Origin: Alphaproteobacteria bacterium
GTDB taxonomy: Bacteria; Pseudomonadota; Alphaproteobacteria; Geminicoccales; Geminicoccaceae
Direction: 5' to 3'
NCBI GenBank assembly: GCA_026982585.1
Contig: JALSGW010000428.1
Coordinates: 1 to 7,515, forward strand
Length of the DNA: 7,515 bases
Positions 1-5,900 of this stretch are shown here, piece by piece (positions within the stretch are counted from its first letter, which is position 1; every line of letters starts with the position of its first letter). A model generated the notes under the pieces. The model was not told the DNA's origin. It saw nothing but the letters and a program-made list of their open reading frames with translations, and did not search any database. The position numbers and the translations under genes are program-made.

Positions 1-263
1 AGAGGGCGCTGGTCGCCGCCAGCTGGCTTGCGGCGGCGGGATTGCTTGCGGCGGCGGCCTTCTTGCGGCGCGATGCGGCGGAGCTTAGCTGGGCCGCTGT
101 CGCGGTCGCCCTGCTCGCGCTGCTCGAGGGATTGTCCGCCGCACTCGAGGAAACCGAAGGGCTTCTGCGCGCTCTCCTGTTTGCCGCCCTCGGTCTCCTG
201 CTGCTGGCCGCAGCCCGCTTGTATCGCCGGCTCGCCCCCGTACGCCGCACCCGGTCTTGCTAG
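1..263 (+). CDS. Hydrophobic membrane protein, 3' end only
   Basis: The reading frame is open from the left edge (first full codon at 3) to a TAG at 261-263 and gives 86 residues of a longer protein. They are rich in Ala and Leu and form about three hydrophobic stretches, near residues 2-20, 30-42 and 55-72 of the visible part. The first is followed by Arg-Arg-Asp, and the tail is basic (YRRLAPVRRTR), as expected for an integral membrane protein with a cytoplasmic C-terminus. I do not recognise the family. The gene converges on the reductase gene, and their stop codons overlap in the tetranucleotide CTAG. A chance open frame in GC-rich DNA is possible, but the alternation of hydrophobic stretches with charged loops, and the fact that it stops exactly where the opposing gene stops, argue for a real gene. 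Function unknown. Confidence 0.6.
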   Translation, partial: RALVAASWLAAAGLLAAAAFLRRDAAELSWAAVAVALLALLEGLSAALEETEGLLRALLFAALGLLLLAAARLYRRLAPVRRTRSC

Positions 264-1333
264 AAGACGTCGAAGTCGAGGCGGATGCGGTGGCTGAGCG
301 GGCGCGCCTGGCAGGTCAGCACGTGGCCTGCGGCGACCTCCTCCTCCTCGAGCGCGTAGTTGGCCGCCATCTCCACCTCGCCCTCGAGCAGCCGCGCGCG
401 GCAGGTGGCGCACACGCCGGCGGTGCAGCTGTAGGGGAGCTCGATCCCGTGACGCAGCGCCGCCTCGAGGATGGTCTCCGCGCCGATCTGCATGGCGAGC
501 CGGTGCTCCCTGCCGTCGAGGAGCAGCAGCACCTCCGCCTCGCCGCCGGCCGGGGCGCTGCCCGCAACGGCTGGCGCGGGACGCGGACGGTTGCCCTCGG
601 GGGTGAAATATTCGAAGTGGATCCGTTCCTTCGCGACCCCGAGCGCCTCGAGGGTGTCCGCGAGCACGCCGATCATGGGCGCCGGTCCGCACAGGAACCA
701 GGCGTCCACCTCGGCGGGATCGAACAACCGGCCGGCCCAGCTGCGCACCTTCTCCGGGGTGATGCGGCCGGAGAAGGCGCCATCGGCCTGCTCCCGGCTG
801 AGCAGGTGATAGAGCAGAAACCGTCCCAGATGGCGGTCCCTGAGATCCTCGAGCTCCTCGCGGAAGATGATGGAGCGGACATCCCGGTTGCCGTAGAAGA
901 GCAGAAAGCGGCTCTGTCGCTCCACTTCCAGGGTGGTCTTGAGGATCGAGAAAATGGGAGTGATGCCGGAGCCGGCGGCGAATGCCACATACAGCCGCTT
1001 CGCCTCGGGATCGAGGGGCGTGAAAAAGCGCCCCTGCGGCGGCATCACCTCGATCACCTCCCCGGGCCGAAGCCGCTCGTTGAGCCAACCCGACATGCGC
1101 CCGCCGGGCTGGCGCTTGACCGCGATCTCGAGCCTGGCTTCGGCGACGCTTGCGCAGATGGAATAGGTCCGACGCAGCTCCTCACCATCAAGGCGGCGTC
1201 TCAGCACCAGATGCTGACCCTGGATGTAGCGGAACGTGCTGGCGAGCTCGCGCGGCACCTTGAAGCGGATGCGCACGCAGTCGGGTGTCTCGCGCCGGAC
1301 CTCGGCCACCTCGAGGGGATAGAAGCGGCTCAC
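260..1333 (-). CDS. paaE: PaaE-type NAD(P)H:2Fe-2S flavin oxidoreductase
   Basis: A 357-residue cytoplasmic electron-transfer protein that passes electrons from NAD(P)H through a flavin to a plant-type [2Fe-2S] cluster and on to an oxygenase or similar partner. The N-terminal flavin domain carries RTYS at 55-58. The nucleotide-binding domain carries GSGITP at 121-126 and CGPAPM at 215-220. The C-terminal ferredoxin domain has the ligand pattern C-x4-C-x2-C (Cys303, 308, 311) plus Cys341. Length, domain order, the GEELRR(T)YSIC segment and the C-terminal DFD resemble PaaE, the reductase of phenylacetyl-CoA epoxidase, as I remember it. The start is GTG at 1333, with AAGGA nine bases upstream. 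It is the last minus-strand gene, 36 bases after the DUF123 frame. No paaABCD is visible, so the oxygenase partner is unknown. The reductase class is very secure. The specific PaaE role is less so, because related reductases serve other di-iron systems. Confidence 0.88.
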   Translation of the reverse strand: MSRFYPLEVAEVRRETPDCVRIRFKVPRELASTFRYIQGQHLVLRRRLDGEELRRTYSICASVAEARLEIAVKRQPGGRMSGWLNERLRPGEVIEVMPPQGRFFTPLDPEAKRLYVAFAAGSGITPIFSILKTTLEVERQSRFLLFYGNRDVRSIIFREELEDLRDRHLGRFLLYHLLSREQADGAFSGRITPEKVRSWAGRLFDPAEVDAWFLCGPAPMIGVLADTLEALGVAKERIHFEYFTPEGNRPRPAPAVAGSAPAGGEAEVLLLLDGREHRLAMQIGAETILEAALRHGIELPYSCTAGVCATCRARLLEGEVEMAANYALEEEEVAAGHVLTCQARPLSHRIRLDFDVF

Positions 1334-1342
1334 CGGGAACCG

Positions 1343-1347
1343 TCCTT
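1343..1347 (-). promoter_or_regulatory. Ribosome binding site of the PaaE-type reductase
   Basis: The minus strand reads AAGGA here, nine bases before the GTG at 1333-1331. It supports that GTG as the start. The translated N-terminus from this point (MSRFYPLEVAEV) aligns with the usual beginning of PaaE-like proteins. Confidence 0.55.
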
Positions 1348-1369
1348 GCTCCGTTCTCCGCCCAGAGCG

Positions 1370-2074
1370 CTAGCGGATGTGTCGCGGGCTGCCAAGGGTT
1401 GCCGCCCCGGGCCGGGTGCCCGATGTCAGGGATGGTCTGGTTGGGACGCGCGCTCCGTGGAGGTGCTCGTCTATCTCGTTCCGATCGCCCTGTTCATGGG
1501 TTTCCTCGGCCTGCTCGCGTTCCTGTGGGCGTTGCGCTCGGGCCAGTTCGAGGATCTCGACGGCGCGGCCGAGCGCATCCTTTTCGACGATGAGGAGGAC
1601 ACCGTCGGGCCCGAGCAGGACTCCCGCCCCTGAGCGCTGAAGGGACCAATCGCGGGCGAGCGCCCGAACCCAGGCTTGCGGGGAGAGGTGGACCAGATGC
1701 GCGCGGCAGCTTGTGCAGTCGCTGCTGCCGAAGCCGGCGATCGGCATCGATGCGCCCGCCCGGGCCAGATCTGCGGCCAGCTGGCATTCCCGTGCCGCGG
1801 GGAAGGGGAGCGCGAGCACGGAAGCGGCCGCGTCGAGGAGCTGGTCGACGTGCCACCTGGGCCGCCGGCCTGGTCGCAGGTGGCGGGCGATGCGCGCCCG
1901 TAGGCCGCCCGGACCACGCGCGCTGCCGCAGTAGCCATAGAGGCCGGGCGCAAGTGGACGGCCGGCCACCGCACCCCGCAGATGCAGCCGGCGCGGCAGG
2001 GCCAAGAGCAGAAGATAAGCACCCGCCGATGGAGGCAGGGCGAGCAGGGGCGCCTTGTCGGGCCCCAGGCTCAC
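1370..2074 (-). CDS. DUF123 (GIY-YIG nuclease-like) domain protein with long C-terminal extension
   Basis: The frame gives 234 residues. Residues 18-130 look like a DUF123 domain, which is related to the GIY-YIG nuclease fold. Recognisable parts are GAYLLLL (18-24), GLYGYCGSARGPGGLRARI (44-62), HLRPGRRPRWHVDQLL (65-80), the ECQLA segment (96-100) and GFGSSDC-TSC-R-HL (114-127), with Cys120 and Cys123 as a CxxC pair. Function in bacteria is poorly defined; a role on nucleic acid is only suggested by the fold. Translation probably starts at GTG 2074, overlapping the lipoprotein stop in the sequence GTGA, which suggests coupled translation. Family members usually end soon after the HL motif. Here the frame runs about 100 residues further, across the antisense of ccoS, to a TAG at 1370. 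That extension may be a chance product of a lost stop codon. The domain call is firm and the 3' end is uncertain. Confidence 0.78.
   Translation of the reverse strand: MSLGPDKAPLLALPPSAGAYLLLLALPRRLHLRGAVAGRPLAPGLYGYCGSARGPGGLRARIARHLRPGRRPRWHVDQLLDAAASVLALPFPAARECQLAADLARAGASMPIAGFGSSDCTSCRAHLVHLSPQAWVRALARDWSLQRSGAGVLLGPDGVLLIVEKDALGRAVEILELARAQRPQEREQAEETHEQGDRNEIDEHLHGARVPTRPSLTSGTRPGAATLGSPRHIR
1457..1633 (+). CDS. ccoS: Cytochrome cbb3 oxidase assembly protein CcoS
   Basis: A 58-residue single-span inner-membrane peptide of the CcoS/FixS family, which is needed to mature the cbb3-type haem-copper oxidase together with the copper ATPase CcoI. The start is read as GTG at 1457, giving MEVLVYLVPIALF, which matches the usual CcoS N-terminus. 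A second GTG at 1463 is possible. One hydrophobic helix spans residues 3-25. It is followed by the family signature LWALRSGQFEDLDGAAERIL and an acidic FDDEED tail; the length is typical. No good Shine-Dalgarno site precedes it: the nearest purine run is GGGA about 11 bases upstream. The gene is oddly placed. It usually follows ccoI, but here both neighbours lie on the other strand, and the whole gene is antisense to the C-terminal part of the DUF123 frame. The codons of the two frames are in exact register. Confidence 0.87.
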   Translation: MEVLVYLVPIALFMGFLGLLAFLWALRSGQFEDLDGAAERILFDDEEDTVGPEQDSRP

Positions 2075-2592
2075 CGCAACTGGCGTCCCTCGCGACCGAG
2101 CGCCTGCTCCCGCGGCAGGGCCAGGCCGATCAGCACCTGGTAGCGGCCTGCGTCCTCGGAAAGCGGCATCAGGACCTGGTCCACCTGTTCGCGCACGCCA
2201 CCCCGGCGCGCTCCGGCGGCGATGCGCAGCTCGCCTTGGAAGTCGCGGCGGGTGACCAGCGCCCCCCGGTCGTCCAGGACGGCGATGAAATAGGGTACCG
2301 CAAGCTCCAGAGGTTCCTGGGCCGCGCGTGCGAGGGTGATCTGGATGTCAAAACCGTACTCGAGCCGCACCCCATCGGCTTCGCGCAGACAGCGGCCCTG
2401 GAGGTTCTGGAGCCGCACCTCCCCCGGCCGCGCGAAGCCCGCCCAGGAGAGATCATCGGCCGCTTCGAGCCCGTAGATGAACCCCACCCTGGGACAGGAC
2501 GGTGCCGGAGGCGGTGCGGTCCAGGGCAGGCCGCTGCAGGCGGCCAGGAGCAGGACCAGCGTCTGGCTCCAGACCCGCCGGGAGACCCGCAT
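2071..2592 (-). CDS. Probable outer-membrane or periplasmic lipoprotein, hypothetical
   Basis: A 173-residue protein with a short signal peptide: basic Arg2, Arg5 and Arg6, a hydrophobic run near 11-18, and a lipobox LAAC ending at Cys19. It should therefore be processed by signal peptidase II and lipid-anchored. A Pro-rich stretch follows (PWTAPPPAPSCP). The mature part is predicted to be mostly beta, with segments such as VPYFIAVLDDRGALVTRRDF (about 107-126) and a late GRYQVLIGLAL. This pattern reminds me of an uncharacterised lipoprotein family of Alphaproteobacteria, but I cannot confirm that without a search. The start is ATG at 2592, 12 bases after the CDGSH gene stop. No clear Shine-Dalgarno site is seen, so coupling to the upstream gene is plausible. 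The stop overlaps the DUF123 start. No function can be assigned. Confidence 0.8.
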   Translation of the reverse strand: MRVSRRVWSQTLVLLLAACSGLPWTAPPPAPSCPRVGFIYGLEAADDLSWAGFARPGEVRLQNLQGRCLREADGVRLEYGFDIQITLARAAQEPLELAVPYFIAVLDDRGALVTRRDFQGELRIAAGARRGGVREQVDQVLMPLSEDAGRYQVLIGLALPREQALGREGRQLR

Positions 2593-2604
2593 CCCGGCGC
2601 TCGG

Positions 2605-2844
2605 CTAGAGGCTGCTGTGGGTGCCGTCGCAGTAGGGACGGTTCTGGGTGCGCTTGCAGCCGCACAGATAGGCGGTGCCGTCCTTCTCGGCCTTGAAGCG
2701 CACCGGCTCGATGCCGGTTCCCTTGTGGGAGCCGTCGCAGAAGGGTTGCTTGGCGCTGCGTCCGCAGGCGCACCAGGCGTAGGTCTTGCCGGCCACCAGC
2801 TGGACCTCGAAGGGAGCCTTCTGGGCGATCAACGGCTCGGCCAT
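2605..2844 (-). CDS. Two-domain CDGSH iron-sulfur protein
   Basis: A 79-residue protein made of two CDGSH modules and little else. Each module binds a redox-active [2Fe-2S] cluster through three Cys and one His. Module one has Cys25, Cys27, Cys36 and His40 (CACGRSAKQPFCDGSH). Module two has Cys61, Cys63, Cys72 and His76 (CGCKRTQNRPYCDGTH). All eight ligands are present. There is no signal peptide or membrane anchor, so it is a soluble cytoplasmic member, unlike mitoNEET, which has a membrane helix. Such proteins are thought to act in electron or cluster transfer and iron handling; the partner here is unknown. The start is the ATG at 2844, chosen because GGAGGGA lies six bases upstream and because the frame further upstream has no family character. 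It follows the vWA gene after 95 bases and precedes the lipoprotein by 12. Confidence 0.93.
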   Translation of the reverse strand: MAEPLIAQKAPFEVQLVAGKTYAWCACGRSAKQPFCDGSHKGTGIEPVRFKAEKDGTAYLCGCKRTQNRPYCDGTHSSL

Positions 2845-2939
2845 GTGCCATCCCTCCACGCGCTGAGGTACACAACGGAAAGAGCGGTTCCGGGTGCTAC
2901 CTAGTGGCAAGCGCGGCGATCCGCAACCGGGGCTGCCCT
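2845..2939 (-). other. Intergenic gap between the vWA gene and the CDGSH gene
   Basis: These 95 bases are the longest non-coding stretch on the minus strand. Apart from the ribosome binding site at its end I see no convincing -35/-10 pair. The only inverted repeat I noticed is a four-base stem (GCGG/CCGC) with a four-base loop near 2914-2925 and no T-run, too weak to call a terminator. A promoter for the four downstream genes could lie here but cannot be shown by eye. Confidence 0.4.
2851..2857 (-). promoter_or_regulatory. Strong ribosome binding site of the CDGSH gene
   Basis: The minus strand reads GGAGGGA six bases before the ATG at 2844-2842. It is the best Shine-Dalgarno match I found and fixes the start of this short gene inside a much longer open frame. 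Confidence 0.75.
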
Positions 2940-5900
2940 TCAGCCGCCCGGGGCGCCGAAGCGCGCCCGGCGCAGCGCTTCCACCCGGGCGGCCTCCGCC
3001 TCCCGGCCGTGTTCCCGCATCAGCGCGGCGATGAGATCGTACAGCTCGGGCCCCTTGGGTTCGAAATCCAGCACCTCCACGAGCGTGTCCATGACCACAT
3101 CGGCGCGGTCCATCTGCACCAGCACGGTCGCCATCAACAGCCACATCTGGGTGCAGCTCTCATCGAGCGGCCGTGATTCGCAGTCGCCCTTGGCGGTCAG
3201 GCCGTCCACCAGGGCCTCGTAGGCCTCCTCGAACCGGCCCAGCTGGTAGAGGGCGAGGGCCTGCAGCCGTCCCGCCTCGTGGCGCTGGTCGAATCCCTCG
3301 ATCCCGCGGGCCTGGGCTAAGGGCGCGAGCGCCGCCTCGGGCCGATCCGTCTGAAGGCGCACCACGCCGAGGAGCAACGACGCCATCCCCAGCTCGGGAT
3401 CGAGCTCCCGCGCCCGCACGAAATCCGCTTCCGCGTCCGCAAGACGCCCCTGATCCATGCGCGCCATGCCGCGCAGCAGGTAGAGCCCGGCCCGCTCCGG
3501 CGCCACCTCGAGGGCGCGGGCGAAATAGCGTTCCGCCTTCGCGAAATCGCCGTCGGCCGCCGCCGCGTCGGCCCACTCCAGATAGGTGTCCACGATGCGC
3601 ATGAGGCCGAGGCGGGCCTGTTCGTTGTCCGGATCGAGGGCGAGCACCGCCCGGTAGCGGGAGAGAGCGGACTGCTCCTTGGGGCGGGTGAGCTTGCGGG
3701 CGCGGAACAGCCGCTCCGCCTCATCCAGCAGCGCCGCCACCATGGCCTCGCGCGAGGGCCCGCCGGCCGGTGCTGTCTCGGGCGACGGCGCTGCGGGCGA
3801 TGGCGTCGGTTGCGGGCGTTCGGCGAGCGCCTCGGGTGCGGTGGGCAGGGCGGCGAGGCTGGCCGGCGCCTCCTCGAGGGGGCGACGGCTGCGGTCCACC
3901 GCCAGCTCCTCGCCCTCCTTGTTGATCTCGATCAGGGTCTGAAGGCCGTCCTCGATCCGCACCTGCTCCATCACGAGCGGCGTGGCGGCAGCGAGAGCGA
4001 CCCGGTAGATGCCGGCGGGAAGGGCCACGGGCGGGCCGTCGATGGTCCCACGGGCCACCACCTCGCCGGTGAGCTCCCGCACCTCGAAGGGTGCTCTAAG
4101 AGCATCTTGGATCGCCGCCTCCAGCTCGGCGGCGTTGTCCGCGGTGTAGAAGCGTCCGCCGCTCTGGGCGGCGAGGCGGGCCAGGAAGTCCCGCACCTCC
4201 GCCTTCTCGACGTCGAAGCCGACGATGTTGACCACCAGATCCAGACCCGCCTCCTGGAGCTCCGCCACCACCCGCGGCGGATAGTCGGCGTCTTCGGGCT
4301 CGGGCGCGCAGGTCTCGCCGCCGTCGGTGATCAGCACCACCAGCTTGCGCCCCGGAACATCGCCGAAGTCCTGCGCCGCCTTGCGCAGCGAGAGGCCGAT
4401 CGGGGTCTGACCCTGGGGTCGGAGCCCGTCGACCAGTGTCACGAGCCGTTCCTTGTCGATGCGCTGGAAGGGGACCACGAGCTCGCTGTCGGTGCAGCTC
4501 CGTGCCTTGGGGCGGCGCGGATAGCGGTGGCCGTAGACGCGCAGCCCCACCTCCACATCGTCCGGCAGCGCCCGCACGAGGCGTTTGAACACCGTGCGGG
4601 CGGTCGTGATCTTGCGCGCTCCTTCGCGGTCGCGACCGCGCATGGAGCCGGAGGCGTCGAGGATGAAGAGGATCTTGTCGGCGGTGCCGACGCCGCGGAT
4701 GCGCTCGCCGGTCTGAACCAGCCGCAGCTGGCCGCGCCCCCGTTCGGGGACGAGGGACAGCCGGTAGCGGGTGCCGGTGCGCAGGTCGCGGGCGATACGG
4801 CCGTAGAGCCCGGCGAGCGCCGCGGCGGTGGGGGCGGCGAGCGCCGATCCGCCGCCGGCCCGCGCCCAGAAGTCGAGCATCCGGGCGGGTGCCGCCCCCA
4901 CCTTGTGTTCGTAGCTCCACATGCTGTCGCCCAGCGCGACCGCGTAGAGCCGCACGCCGGAGCGGCTCAGGCGGCGGAAGATGGCGGCGGAATCGGCTCG
5001 CTCGGAAATGGTGTCGGCGCCGTCCGAGAGCAGCACCACCGCCCGGTTGCCGGGGTGGTCGGCGAGCATGTCCAGCGCCGCCAGCATGGCGTCGTAGAGC
5101 GGCGTGCCGCCGCCCGCCTCGAGTTCCCGGATCCGGCTTCGCAGGAGTTCGACATCGCGCGTGAAGTCCTGGACGGTGCGCACTTCGCCGCCGAAGGTGA
5201 CGAGCGCCACCTCCTCCTCTTCGCTCATGCCGGCGAGAAAGCCCTCGAGCGCGCGCCGCACCCGGGCCATCTGGGATTCCATGCTGCCGCTCGTGTCCAC
5301 GAGCAGCACCGTCCGTGTGGGCGGCTCGAACACGCGTGCCAGCACCGATCCCTGTGGCAGCGCGATGGTCGCTTCAAAGCTCCGGCGCGTCCCCTCGGGC
5401 TCGAGCACCACCAAGGGCTCGCCGCCCTTGTCCTCGAGCGCGAAGCGGGTGCGCAGCTGCGGCCAGCCCTCGAGGCGCAGGCGATACAAGCCCCCCTCCT
5501 GGGCGGTGTTGCTGAGCAGGAAGAGGTCCGTTTCGCCGGGGGGGTCGATGCGCCCGGCGACGCTTTGCCCGAGCTCGATGATCTGCGCCTGGGCGGGCGT
5601 GTCGTTGGGCTCGCGCTCGGCCACCGCCGCGGAGAGATCCGGCTCCGTCCCGACAAGCTGCGCCTTGCCGGGAGCCGATTCCGCCCTCGCGCCGCGCACC
5701 AGGACCGAGCGGTAGCCGGGCCTTTGCGCCTCGATCACCCGCAGCTCGGCGAGATTGAGATAGCGGGGATGGAAGCCGGCCGTGATCGCCACCTCCAAAA
5801 AGCGCGCCCGCACCGGCTCGGGAAAGTCGATGCGCCATACGGGCTCCGCCGCGTCGCGGCGAAAGCGGCCCACCAGCGCGAACCCTTCATCGGGCCGCTC

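Noticed and set aside
257..1633. Long + strand open frame of 458 codons
   Set aside because: Only its last 58 codons (ccoS) look like a protein. The rest is the antisense of the reductase gene and has no family character; GC-rich DNA often leaves such frames open.
1711..2904. Long + strand open frame of 397 codons
   Set aside because: It runs antisense to the CDGSH, lipoprotein and DUF123 genes, all of which have recognisable motifs. Its own translation has low-complexity Ala/Gly/Arg character and no motif.
2914..2925. Possible terminator hairpin after the vWA gene
   Set aside because: The stem is only four pairs and no T-run follows it.
2605..3144. Longer version of the CDGSH gene with about 100 extra N-terminal residues
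   Set aside because: The extra part overlaps the end of the vWA gene in another frame and looks like shadow sequence. The ATG at 2844 has a strong ribosome binding site.
4096..4920. Second minus-strand frame inside the vWA region
   Set aside because: The translation is Arg/Gly/Ala-rich shadow sequence in another frame of a gene with intact vWA motifs.
4092..5318. Recent duplication of the two vWA domains
   Set aside because: They share only the MIDAS motifs and general fold. Length, cysteine content and surrounding sequence differ, so they are old or independent modules.
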